DNA of 64,000 nucleotides. It comes from JANMOK01 sp031415055 (lineage in GTDB: Bacteria; Pseudomonadota; Alphaproteobacteria; Rhodobacterales; Rhodobacteraceae). Below are positions 34,394 through 43,535 of this stretch, piece after piece (position 1 is the stretch's first letter; each line of letters begins with the position of its first letter). Both the position numbers and the translations under genes were made by a program. The stretch covers positions 1 through 64,000 of the forward strand of contig JANOQZ010000036.1 of assembly GCA_031415055.1 (NCBI GenBank), given 5' to 3'. The notes beneath the pieces were generated by a model. That model was not told the origin of the DNA. It saw only the letters and a list, made by a program, of their open reading frames with translations, and searched no databases.

Positions 34394-34410
34394 GTTGACG
34401 CAACGTCAAC
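34394..34410. promoter_or_regulatory. Perfect 17-bp palindrome upstream of the XRE gene
   Basis: GTTGACG, spacer CAA, CGTCAAC, with perfect 7-base arms. It lies in the 215-base gap between the XRE regulator start and the pgm stop. It has the size and symmetry of a dimer-binding operator for the XRE protein or for the nearby LuxR. It overlaps possible TTGACG and TTGTGC promoter-like hexamers. Confidence 0.4.
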
Positions 34411-34498
34411 TTGTGCCACTAAATAAAGAGAGATTCTCTGCCGCAGCCACAAGATGCTGTTTTTTATCGGCACAATGTTGGCGCTAACAAGTTGACCT

Positions 34499-36133
34499 TT
34501 AGGTAATCACATCAGGTCGCACTTTTCCCGTCCGCAAGCGAATTTCCGCCAATTTCTCGGTCGCATCAATCACTTGCGCCAAGGCACGTTGCGGATCCAG
34601 AGACATTTTGGAAGAATCAGTTTCCTGTCGCTCCAGATAAACCCGCAGAGTTGCCCCTTCGGTTCCCGTGCCCGAAAGCCGCAAAACAGCGCGCGCATTG
34701 CCCTGGAACATTAACCTGATCCCCTGATTCGCCGACTCCGACCCATCCACCGGATCGCGATAGGCAAAGTCATCCGCCGCTTTGACAACCAGACCGCCGA
34801 TGTTTTGCCCAGCTATGTGCGGCAGCCGAGCGCGCAAGTCTGTCATCAATTTATTCGCGGCCCCCGCTTCTACCGCCTCATAATCATGGCGCGAATAATA
34901 ATGCCGCCCGTATTTACCCCAATGCTGGCTCAAAACGTCGGCAACCGAGATTTTGCGCACCGCCAGAATATTCAGCCACAGCAACACCGCCCAAAGTCCG
35001 TCCTTTTCCCGCACATGGTCGGATCCGGTGCCCGCACTTTCCTCGCCGCACAGCGTGGCCTTACCTGCGTCCAGTAAGTTGCCAAAGAATTTCCAACCCG
35101 TGGGAGTTTCATAGCACGCGATGCCCAATCCCTTTGCCACCACATCCACCGCTTGGCTGGTTGGCATCGAGCGGGCAACCCCTGCCAGACCTTTGGAATA
35201 GCCAGGGGCCAAATGCGCATTATCCGCCAAGACGGCCAAAGAATCGGATGGCGTCACATAGGCGTTGCGCCCGACAATCATGTTGCGGTCGCCGTCGCCA
35301 TCTGACGCGGCACCAAAATCCGGCGCATCGGGCCCATACATTTCGTCCATCAAAGCACTGGCCCAAACCGGGTTCGGATCGGGGTGTCCGCCGCCGAAAT
35401 CAGGCAAAGGCGTGCCATTCACAACCGTACCTTCTGCCGCTCCCAATGCCTCTTCCAATATTGCCTTGGCATACGGCCCTGTCACCGCATGCATGGCGTC
35501 AAAGCGCATACGAAACCCGCCTTTGAACAGCGTGCGCAGCGCCGGAAAATCAAACAGGCTTTCCATCAGGATTTGATAGTCCGCAACCGGATCGACAATT
35601 TCGACCTCCATGTCGCCCAGTTTGCTTGTCCCCAAACGCGACGGGTCGATGTCCGGCGTCCCAAGCGTCGGATACTCACTGATTTTCAAAGTCTCCTGAT
35701 AAATCGCCTCGGTCACCGCTTCCGCCGCCGGACCGCCGTTGGGTGTGTTGAACTTGATACCGAAATCTTCATGCGGCCCGCCGGGATTGTGACTGGCCGA
35801 CATGATCAATCCGCCATCGGTTTTGCGTTTTCGGATCAAATGCGACGCGGCGGGGGTGGACAACAACCCGCCCTGCCCGACGATGATCTTGGCCGCGCCG
35901 TTACCTGCCGCCATCCGCAAGATAATCTGCGCCGCCTCGACGTTGAAATATCGCCCGTCGCCGCCCAAAACCAAAGTCTTGCCCTGCAATCCACCAATCG
36001 CGTTAAACGTGCTCTGCACGAAATTCGCCAAATAATTCGGTTGCATGAACACCGGGGTTTTCTTGCGCAAACCCGACGTTCCCGGCTTTTGGCCAGCGAT
36101 GGGCGAAGTCGCCACTTTTTGTATATTCGGCAT
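34499..36133 (-). CDS. pgm: Phosphoglucomutase (alpha-D-glucose phosphate-specific)
   Basis: 544-residue alpha-phosphohexomutase interconverting glucose 1- and 6-phosphate. The active-site phosphoserine loop is MSASHNPGGPHEDFGIKFN, the Mg loop is in the SDGDGDRNM region, the sugar-binding loop is in CGEESAGTGSDH, and RLSGTGTEGATLR is the phosphate-binding loop. The start GQKPGTSGLRKK is typical. ATG 36133 was chosen. It is the last gene of the glycogen operon, 86 bases after glgX, and links glycogen to central metabolism. Confidence 0.95.
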   Translation of the reverse strand: MPNIQKVATSPIAGQKPGTSGLRKKTPVFMQPNYLANFVQSTFNAIGGLQGKTLVLGGDGRYFNVEAAQIILRMAAGNGAAKIIVGQGGLLSTPAASHLIRKRKTDGGLIMSASHNPGGPHEDFGIKFNTPNGGPAAEAVTEAIYQETLKISEYPTLGTPDIDPSRLGTSKLGDMEVEIVDPVADYQILMESLFDFPALRTLFKGGFRMRFDAMHAVTGPYAKAILEEALGAAEGTVVNGTPLPDFGGGHPDPNPVWASALMDEMYGPDAPDFGAASDGDGDRNMIVGRNAYVTPSDSLAVLADNAHLAPGYSKGLAGVARSMPTSQAVDVVAKGLGIACYETPTGWKFFGNLLDAGKATLCGEESAGTGSDHVREKDGLWAVLLWLNILAVRKISVADVLSQHWGKYGRHYYSRHDYEAVEAGAANKLMTDLRARLPHIAGQNIGGLVVKAADDFAYRDPVDGSESANQGIRLMFQGNARAVLRLSGTGTEGATLRVYLERQETDSSKMSLDPQRALAQVIDATEKLAEIRLRTGKVRPDVIT

Positions 36134-36219
36134 CGCAATGTTCCCTGCGGCGATTGATTTCCGCCGAACATTAGCATGCAAACCCCACTCAACAAGCACT
36201 GCTTGGATTGACGGCCAAT

Positions 36220-38319
36220 TTAACCGGCAAATGGCTCCAACGTATAGGCCCGCACCGATTCCGTTGGCATCTTGATCGTGCCTTTCGGCTGGTCGCCAGT
36301 GGCTTTCAAATCATTGGTATCAATCTGCAAAGTCCAGGCTTTGCCAGGCAATGTCACGGGCATCACCACTTCCGCCGGGCCATCGGAATTGAAGATCATA
36401 AACACCTGATCGTCGCGCTCTCCGCCCAGTACAGCTTCGGCAGAATGGCGGATCACCAGCCCGAAGGTCTTCCAATTCTGGTCACCCCAGTTTTCACCCT
36501 TTGGCGCCTCGCCATTGGGCAAGCGCCATTCGACATCGGGCAGACCGTCAGATTTGCGCGGTTTCCCATGCAAAAAATGCGTCTGCCGAACGGAAGGATG
36601 GTTCTTGCGGAAGGCAATCAGTTTGCAAACGAACTCAAACAGGCTGTCATCGCTGCGGGACCAGTTGATCCAGCCAATCCCGTTGTCTTGGCAATAGGCG
36701 TTATTGTTGCCGTCTTGCGTGTTGCCAATCTCGTCACCCGCCAACAACAACGGCGTTCCCTGACTAAGGAACAGCGAGGCCAACAAATTGCGTTTCCGCC
36801 GCTTGCGCGCCTCGCGGATTTTGGCGTCTGCTGTCGGCCCTTCGATCCCCATATTTGCCGACAGGTTGTTATTGTGGCCGTCGTCGCCATTCTCGCCATT
36901 GGCCTCGTTGTGCTTGTGCGAATAGCTGACGAGATCTTCCAAGGTGAACCCGTCATGCGCGGTCACAAAGTTGACGCTCGCTGTCGTCTTGCGGCCCGAA
37001 TGGTCAAACTGCCGCGCCGATCCAAGAAGGCGCGACGAAAAATCCGCCGTCGTGCCACTGTCACCGCGCCAATAGCGCCGCATATCGTCGCGTGCCTTGT
37101 CGTTCCATTCGGCGAATGGCGATGGAAACGCACCCAACTGGTAGCCACCCGGTCCAGTGTCCCAAGGTTCGGCAATCAATTTCACCCGGTTCAAAACCGG
37201 GTCTTGCAGGATCGCGTCAAAGAAACCGCCCGAAGGGTCAAAGCCATTGACCTCACGCCCCAAAGTCGCGGCCAGATCGAACCGGAAGCCGTCGATATGC
37301 ATGACTTCGACCCAATAGCGCAGTGAATCCAGCGCCATATGCAATACCGCTGGGTTGCTTAAATTGAGCGTATTCCCGCAACCCGTGTCATTCACATAAT
37401 AACGCTGATGTTCGGGCAAAAGGCGATAATAACTCTTGTTATCCAGCCCGCGGAACGAAAGCGTCGGGCCCAACTCGCTGCCTTCGCCGGTGTGGTTATA
37501 GACCACGTCCAAAATTACTTCGATTCCCGCCGAATGCAGCCGTCGCACCATGTTCTGAAATTCTGCAATGCCATGCACGCCCAGATAACGCGGTTCCGGC
37601 GCAAAAAACCCAATGGTCTGATAGCCCCAATAATTCGAAAGTCTTTTATCGACCAAAAACTGGTCGTCTAAAAACGCGTGAACCGGCAACAGTTCCAGCG
37701 CCGTTATGCCCAATTTGTGGTAGTGCTCCAACATCGCATCCGACGCGACACCGGCAAACTTTCCCCGCTCCAGTCGCGGCACGCGCGGTTTTTCAGCCGT
37801 CAGGCCCTTAACATGACCTTCGTAGAACACGGTATCGCGTAAACGCACTTCGGGGCGAATATCCTCGTCCCAGTCAAAACCGGGATCGACAATCACGCAT
37901 TTGGGCATGGCGAACGCGCTGTCGCGCGGATCAAAGCCAAGGTCAGACTTCGGCCCCCCCACCCGATAGCCCATCAAGGCATTGGTCCAGCGGATGTTGC
38001 CGGAAATCTGCTTGGCATAGGGATCGAGCAATAACTTGTTAGGGTTGAACCGATGCCCACGATCCGGGTCATAGGGGCCATAGGCGCGTAACCCATACAT
38101 GGCACCGGGCCGCAACCCCGGAATGAACCCGTGCCAGACGTGGCCGGAACGTTCGGGCAAGGCCAACCGCGCCAATTCGCGCTTGCCGTTGTCAGAAAAA
38201 ATGCAGACTTCAATCTTTTCGGCATGAGCGGAAAAGACAGCGAAATTCACCCCGCCGCGCAGGTAGGTCGCCCCCATTGGAAAGGCAACGCCTTCCTCGA
38301 TGCGCGGAACTTCAACCAA
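36220..38319 (-). CDS. glgX: Glycogen debranching enzyme GlgX
   Basis: 699-residue GH13 isoamylase-type enzyme cleaving alpha-1,6 branches. An N-terminal CBM48 domain (GVNFAVFSAHAEKIEVCIF) precedes the barrel with VYNHTGEGSE, GFRFDLA (nucleophile Asp), AEPWD and TAHDG. Length is usual. The start is TTG 38319: an AAAGGT site lies eight bases upstream on the coding strand, and it leaves a family-like N-terminus. ATG 38277 would cut into the CBM48. It lies 12 bases after glgA. Confidence 0.94.
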   Translation of the reverse strand: MVEVPRIEEGVAFPMGATYLRGGVNFAVFSAHAEKIEVCIFSDNGKRELARLALPERSGHVWHGFIPGLRPGAMYGLRAYGPYDPDRGHRFNPNKLLLDPYAKQISGNIRWTNALMGYRVGGPKSDLGFDPRDSAFAMPKCVIVDPGFDWDEDIRPEVRLRDTVFYEGHVKGLTAEKPRVPRLERGKFAGVASDAMLEHYHKLGITALELLPVHAFLDDQFLVDKRLSNYWGYQTIGFFAPEPRYLGVHGIAEFQNMVRRLHSAGIEVILDVVYNHTGEGSELGPTLSFRGLDNKSYYRLLPEHQRYYVNDTGCGNTLNLSNPAVLHMALDSLRYWVEVMHIDGFRFDLAATLGREVNGFDPSGGFFDAILQDPVLNRVKLIAEPWDTGPGGYQLGAFPSPFAEWNDKARDDMRRYWRGDSGTTADFSSRLLGSARQFDHSGRKTTASVNFVTAHDGFTLEDLVSYSHKHNEANGENGDDGHNNNLSANMGIEGPTADAKIREARKRRKRNLLASLFLSQGTPLLLAGDEIGNTQDGNNNAYCQDNGIGWINWSRSDDSLFEFVCKLIAFRKNHPSVRQTHFLHGKPRKSDGLPDVEWRLPNGEAPKGENWGDQNWKTFGLVIRHSAEAVLGGERDDQVFMIFNSDGPAEVVMPVTLPGKAWTLQIDTNDLKATGDQPKGTIKMPTESVRAYTLEPFAG

Positions 38320-38331
38320 ATGTATAGACCT

Positions 38332-39780
38332 TTACGCCAGTACCTGCCGGTAGAGGCTGATATACCGATCCGCCGACGGCTTCCAGTCAACCGGATGAGT
38401 CATGGCATTTTTCATCAGTTTCCGCCACGTAAATTGGTCAGAGAATAGGCCAATTGCCCGTAAAAGCGCCGATTCCAACCCCGATACGCTGGTTGGCTGA
38501 AATTGAAAACCATTGGCAACGCCCTTGGTCAAAGCCGCCGGATTGGCGTCAATGACCGAATCGGCCAAGCCGCCGGTGCGCGACACGATCGGCAATGCCC
38601 CATAGCGCAGCCCATAAAGCTGGGTCAGCCCGCAAGGTTCAAATCTGGAGGGGACCAAAACCGCATCACAGCCGCCGTTTATGCGGTGGCTCAGGTTTTC
38701 GTCATAACCTATCTTGACGGCGACTTGATCGGGATTGTCGATCGCCAGTTGCTTTAATGCCTTTTCCAACACCACGTCGCCCGAACCCAAAACAACCAGC
38801 CTACCGCCATTTTTGAGCACTTCGACCATCGCCAACGGCAAAAGGTCCAAGCCTTTCTGCTCGGTCAACCTTGATACGACGCCAAACAGAATATCATTTT
38901 GGCTCGGCTTCAGCCCAAATTCCACTTCAAGTGCCGCCTTGCAGGTGGCCTTGCCTTTGGTATCTTTGGCGGAATAGTTCATCGGCAAAGCCGGATCGGT
39001 TTCCGGGTTCCATTGCTCAATATCGATGCCGTTCAAAATGCCGTGCAGCAATTCTTTCCGGTCTGAAATCACACCCTGCAGGCCCATGCCAAACTCTGGC
39101 GTCATCAGTTCCTGCGCATAGGTCGGACTGACCGTGGTGATCAGATTGGAATAGACCAGTGCCGCCTTTAGCGCCGAAATTTGCCCGTAATACTCCAAGC
39201 CACCCGCCGAATACATTGCGCCCGGCAAATTGAGTTCGCCCAGCATGAACGCAGGCGCAAGCCCTTGAAAGGCGATGTTGTGGATGGTGGTGATAATCGC
39301 CGGACGCTGGGGATCATCTGCCAAATAGGCTGCTGCCAAACCGGCTTGCCAATCATGCAGATGCAACAACCCCGGTCGCCAGCCATCGGTCAATTCGCCC
39401 CGGGCAATTTCCGCCGCCGCAAACGACAATGCGGCAAAGCGTTGCGGGTTATCCGGCCAATCTTTGCCATCCTTGCCCAAATAGATCGAACCGGGCCGTT
39501 CAAACAAATGCGGCGCATCCAAAAGCAGCATGTTCAAGCCCGCAATCGTGCCAGAAACAACCGTTGCCGACCCGCCAAACAAAGCCTCAAAATCAGCGAT
39601 TTTTGTGGCGCCCGAAAGTTTGCCGACCAGCCCCGGATAGGCGGGCAACAACACCCGCACATCCCAACCCTGCGCGGCCAATGCCAATGGCAAGGCGCCC
39701 ACCACATCGGCCAAGCCGCCGGTTTTCACCAGCGGCGCACATTCTGACGCAACAAATAATACGGGTTTGTCGCCCTTCAA
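38332..39780 (-). CDS. glgA: Glycogen synthase GlgA (ADP-glucose)
   Basis: 482-residue GT5 enzyme extending alpha-1,4-glucan from ADP-glucose. The KTGGLADVVGALP ADP-glucose loop, HDWQAGL, and the C-terminal RFEPCGLTQLYGLRYGALPI with the catalytic Glu are clear. The start is TTG, and it overlaps the glgC stop (TTGA), in keeping with the coupled style of this genome; there is no better ATG near the LFVASECAP start. It belongs to the glgBCAX-pgm operon. Confidence 0.95.
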   Translation of the reverse strand: MKGDKPVLFVASECAPLVKTGGLADVVGALPLALAAQGWDVRVLLPAYPGLVGKLSGATKIADFEALFGGSATVVSGTIAGLNMLLLDAPHLFERPGSIYLGKDGKDWPDNPQRFAALSFAAAEIARGELTDGWRPGLLHLHDWQAGLAAAYLADDPQRPAIITTIHNIAFQGLAPAFMLGELNLPGAMYSAGGLEYYGQISALKAALVYSNLITTVSPTYAQELMTPEFGMGLQGVISDRKELLHGILNGIDIEQWNPETDPALPMNYSAKDTKGKATCKAALEVEFGLKPSQNDILFGVVSRLTEQKGLDLLPLAMVEVLKNGGRLVVLGSGDVVLEKALKQLAIDNPDQVAVKIGYDENLSHRINGGCDAVLVPSRFEPCGLTQLYGLRYGALPIVSRTGGLADSVIDANPAALTKGVANGFQFQPTSVSGLESALLRAIGLFSDQFTWRKLMKNAMTHPVDWKPSADRYISLYRQVLA

Positions 39781-41048
39781 AGCGCCCTCGCCCGCGCGTC
39801 AATCATCGGCTGTGTTATCAGGGTGATGCCGTTTTCCGACACCCTGAACCATTTGCCGTCTTCGACAATATCTTGCCCGACAACCAACCCTTCAGGGATG
39901 ATGACGCCACGATCAATCACCACATTTTTCAAATGGGCATTGCGATTGACCACCACATGCGGCAGCACAATCGCCCGATCCAGCGAGGCAAACGAATGCG
40001 TGCGCACACCGGTGAACAACAGCGACTGGTTGATGGTCGAACCTGAAATGATACACCCACCCGACACCATCGAAGATGTCGCCGACCCGCGGCGATCCGG
40101 TTCGTCGTGGATGAACTTGGCCGGAGCAACCATTTCGGAATAGGTCCAGATCGGCCAAGTGGTGTCGTAGATATCGAGATCGGGCAGAAAATCGGTGAGG
40201 TCGATATTGGCCTGATGGAACGCATCCACTGTTCCAACATCGCGCCAATACGGTTCCCGCTCCAGCCCGGTCATCACACATGAATCGGTGAATTTATGCG
40301 CTACGGCCTTACCGTTTTTGACGATGTAGGGAATCAAATCCTTGCCGAAATCGTGGTCGGTTTCGGTGCTGTGCATGTCATCCAGCAGCAGTTTGCGCAG
40401 GAATGCCCAGTCAAATACGTATATCCCCATCGAAGCCAAAGCCATATTCGGTTGGCCGGGCATGGCGGGGGGGTCTTTCGGTTTCTCGACGAAATCGATG
40501 ATGCGCATGGTCTTGTCAACCGCCATCACACCAAAGCCAGTGGCTTCCATGCGCGGCACGGTCAGACAGCCAACCGTGACATCGGCACCGGAATCAACGT
40601 GCTGTTGCAGCATCAATTCATAGTCCATCTTGTAAATATGATCGCCAGCCAAAACGACGATATAGGTCGGCTCGTAACTATCGATAATCCCAACGTTTTG
40701 TGCTACCGCATCCGCCGTGCCGCGATACCAGTTTTCCTCGTCCATCTGTTGGGAGGCCGGCAGAATATCCAGAAATTCGTTGCGACCGGCTTGGAAAAAC
40801 GACCAACCGCGCTGCAAATGCCTAATCAGCGAATGCGCCTTATACTGAGTGGCCACACATACCCGCGTGATGCCGGAATTGACCGCATTGGACAAAGCAA
40901 AGTCGATAATCCGCGTTTTGCCGCCAAAATAAACCGCCGGTTTCGCCCGTTTGTCGGTCAGCTCTTTCAGCCGCGACCCGCGACCGCCAGCCAAAATGAA
41001 AGCCAGCGCGTGGCGTGACAGGCGTTTTGAACTTCCGTTTTTCGGCAT
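39777..41048 (-). CDS. glgC: Glucose-1-phosphate adenylyltransferase GlgC
   Basis: 423-residue ADP-glucose pyrophosphorylase, the committed step of glycogen synthesis. The nucleotide loop AFILAGGRGSRLKELTDKRAKPAVYFGG, the GTADAV ATP-site segment and the beta-helix C-terminal domain are all visible. The allosteric region near the N-terminal KR (LSRHALAFIL) resembles the fructose-phosphate-activated alphaproteobacterial type, an inference. It starts 38 bases downstream of glgB. Confidence 0.96.
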   Translation of the reverse strand: MPKNGSSKRLSRHALAFILAGGRGSRLKELTDKRAKPAVYFGGKTRIIDFALSNAVNSGITRVCVATQYKAHSLIRHLQRGWSFFQAGRNEFLDILPASQQMDEENWYRGTADAVAQNVGIIDSYEPTYIVVLAGDHIYKMDYELMLQQHVDSGADVTVGCLTVPRMEATGFGVMAVDKTMRIIDFVEKPKDPPAMPGQPNMALASMGIYVFDWAFLRKLLLDDMHSTETDHDFGKDLIPYIVKNGKAVAHKFTDSCVMTGLEREPYWRDVGTVDAFHQANIDLTDFLPDLDIYDTTWPIWTYSEMVAPAKFIHDEPDRRGSATSSMVSGGCIISGSTINQSLLFTGVRTHSFASLDRAIVLPHVVVNRNAHLKNVVIDRGVIIPEGLVVGQDIVEDGKWFRVSENGITLITQPMIDARARAL

Positions 41049-41086
41049 TAAACCCTCCGGTTTTATGTCGCCAATTCAATGGCTTG

Positions 41087-43393
41087 TTAAGCTTTTTTCC
41101 ATTCAAGTATCAGTGTCGACAACGGCGGAAGCACCAATTCTATCGACTGTTCGCGCCCGTGGGACGCAACCGCCTGCGATACGACACCGCCGTTGTTGCC
41201 ATTGTTCCAACCCGCATAAGTCGCAGCATCGGTGTTGATCCGTTCCACCCAACGCCCGGCCTTTGGCACGCCAATGCGCCATTTGGTGCGCAAGACAGGC
41301 GTCATGTTGGAAATCACGATCACTGGCGCATCGCCCTCGTCGCCATAGCGGATCGAGGCAAACACCGAATCCTGTGCCGCGTCGCCAATGATCCAGTCAA
41401 ACCCCGACCCGTCGCAATCGCGTTTGTGCAAGGCGGGCAGCTCTTTGTAAGCGGCGTTCAGATCGCGGATCAGGTTTTGCACACCCTTGTGTTTGGGGTG
41501 CTCCAACTGATGCCAGTCGAGGCTTTGCTGATAATTCCACTCCGCCCCTTGGGCAAATTCGCAGCCCATAAACAACAGTTTCTTACCCGGATGGCCCCAC
41601 ATGAAACCATAATAGGCCCGCAGATTGGCGAACTTATCGTCACCCCAACCCGGCATCCGGTCCAGCAACGAACCTTTGCCATGCACTACTTCGTCGTGGC
41701 TCAATGGCAGAATGAAGTTTTCCGAAAACGCATAAAGCAGCCCAAAAGTCATCTCGTTGTGATGATATTTGCGGTGGATTGGGTCCAGTTTCATATATTC
41801 CAGCGTGTCGTGCATCCAACCCATGTTCCATTTGAAACCAAAGCCCAAGCCACCGGCGAACGTCGGTTTGGACACCCCGGGCCAAGCGGTGGATTCTTCG
41901 GCTACGGTCATGGCCCCGGGGAATTCGGCATAGACCAGCTCGTTCATTTTCTTCAAGAATGCGACCGATTCCCAATTCTCGCGCCCGCCATCTTTGTTGG
42001 GGATCCACGCCCCCTCTTTGCGCGAATAATCGCGGTAGAGCATCGAGGCAACGGCATCCACTCGCAGGCAATCAATGTGATATTCGCCCATCCAATACAA
42101 CGCGTTGGATGTCAGATAATTCACCACCTCGGTGCGACCCATGTTGAAAATCAACGTGTTCCAATCGGGGTGATAGCCTTCGCGCATGTCGGAATGTTCG
42201 TACAAATGCGAGCCGTCAAAATGCTCCAACCCGTGTGCATCGGTCGGGAAATGCGCCGGGACCCAATCGAGGATAACGCCAATTCCCGCCTCATGCGCGG
42301 CATTCACAAAGAACCGAAAATCTTCCGGCGTGCCAAATCGACTGGTCGGTGCAAACAATCCAACCGGCTGATATCCCCAAGAGCCGTCAAACGGATGCTC
42401 GGTAATTGGCAGCAATTCGATATGGGTAAACCCCAAATCCTTGACATAGTTGACCAGATCGACCGCCAAGTCGCGGTAAGTCAGCACCGTCTCGCCTTTT
42501 GCTCCGGTGCGTTTCCACGACCCTAAATGCACTTCGTAAATCGAAATCGGTGCATTGCGTTCGTGCTTGGCTCCACGCATTTCCATCCAAGCTTCGTCTT
42601 TCCAACGCGGGCTGCGGATATCGGCAACAACCGATGCCGTTGCTGGCCGGTGCTCGGCTTGAAATCCCACCGGGTCGGCCTTTAACGGTTGCACATGGCC
42701 GCCGCGCGCAACGATTTCGTATTTGTAAACGTCACCGCCACCGATGCCGGGCAGGAAAATCTCCCAAACGCCGGTTGACCCACGCAGACGCATGGCATGG
42801 CGTCGGCCATCCCAGTGGTTGAAATCGCCCACCACCGAAACCCGCTCGGCATTCGGTGCCCAAACAGCAAAATGTGTGCCCTTCACCCCCTGATGCTTCA
42901 TCACATGCGCACCCAAAGCGTGCCACAACTTGTGGTGCGACCCTTCGGCCAGCAAATGTTCGTCGAGTTCACCCAAAACCGGCCCAAAGCGATAAGGATC
43001 GTCTATTTCCCAGATTTCCGAACCGCGTTTGGCGCGCAAACGGTAAGCAAACCCCGGCGCTTGGCCGGTCAATTTGCCTACAAAAACCCCATCCGCCCCG
43101 CGGATTGGTTCCAACTCCAGCAACTTGCTTGACGTTTCCGGGTCCATGGCCACAACCGCCTCAGCACCGGGCACAAATGCACGAATAATCGTATCATTCC
43201 CAGATGGATGCGCCCCTAGAATCGAAAACGGATTGTAATGCCGCCCTTCCGCTATCGCATAAGCGTCACCGCGATTGATCAATGGCGCATCGCCCTTGGG
43301 TGCCGCCACTGATTTTGGCACAGCCTTTGCTTTCGCCGCTTTGGGCGCAGCAATTTTCTCTGCCTCAGCGACCGGCGCTTTTTTGGTAGCCAT
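41087..43393 (-). CDS. glgB: 1,4-alpha-glucan branching enzyme GlgB with basic N-terminal tail
   Basis: 768-residue GH13_9 enzyme that introduces alpha-1,6 branches. Two CBM48-type domains precede the barrel (FSILGAHPSG, then HFAVWAPNAERVSVVGDFNHWDG), followed by DWVPAHFPTD, LRVDAVASMLYRD (nucleophile Asp) and EESTAWP. ATG 43393 has a GAGGAAAAC ribosome site; the earlier GTG is not needed. Residues 1-37 are an unusual Lys/Ala/Pro-rich tail, like histone H1 tails, that the family normally lacks. It is the first gene of the glg operon. A CAAACGCTTTG sequence at 43473-43483 upstream could be a weak operator. Confidence 0.94.
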   Translation of the reverse strand: MATKKAPVAEAEKIAAPKAAKAKAVPKSVAAPKGDAPLINRGDAYAIAEGRHYNPFSILGAHPSGNDTIIRAFVPGAEAVVAMDPETSSKLLELEPIRGADGVFVGKLTGQAPGFAYRLRAKRGSEIWEIDDPYRFGPVLGELDEHLLAEGSHHKLWHALGAHVMKHQGVKGTHFAVWAPNAERVSVVGDFNHWDGRRHAMRLRGSTGVWEIFLPGIGGGDVYKYEIVARGGHVQPLKADPVGFQAEHRPATASVVADIRSPRWKDEAWMEMRGAKHERNAPISIYEVHLGSWKRTGAKGETVLTYRDLAVDLVNYVKDLGFTHIELLPITEHPFDGSWGYQPVGLFAPTSRFGTPEDFRFFVNAAHEAGIGVILDWVPAHFPTDAHGLEHFDGSHLYEHSDMREGYHPDWNTLIFNMGRTEVVNYLTSNALYWMGEYHIDCLRVDAVASMLYRDYSRKEGAWIPNKDGGRENWESVAFLKKMNELVYAEFPGAMTVAEESTAWPGVSKPTFAGGLGFGFKWNMGWMHDTLEYMKLDPIHRKYHHNEMTFGLLYAFSENFILPLSHDEVVHGKGSLLDRMPGWGDDKFANLRAYYGFMWGHPGKKLLFMGCEFAQGAEWNYQQSLDWHQLEHPKHKGVQNLIRDLNAAYKELPALHKRDCDGSGFDWIIGDAAQDSVFASIRYGDEGDAPVIVISNMTPVLRTKWRIGVPKAGRWVERINTDAATYAGWNNGNNGGVVSQAVASHGREQSIELVLPPLSTLILEWKKA

Positions 43394-43535
43394 TGTTTTC
43401 CTCACCCGTCGTGTTTCGCGTCTATTGGTTGACGCCTAGCGGCATTGCCGAAATCTGATTCTTATTAGACTGCAAACGCTTTGGAAAAGGAACATTCTTT
43501 TGAAACATCGGCAAAATGAATCGATTTTTGACCGT

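Noticed and set aside
34421..34460. Possible terminators near AGAGAGATTCTCT and CAGC...GCTGTTTTTT
   Set aside because: The first stem is only about five pairs with almost no loop. The second is four pairs and its U tract is on the strand where no gene ends.
43473..43483. CAAACGCTTTG upstream of glgB as a LacI-type operator
   Set aside because: Short odd palindrome without the even CG centre usual for LacI sites and with no LacI gene nearby; mentioned only as a weak possibility.
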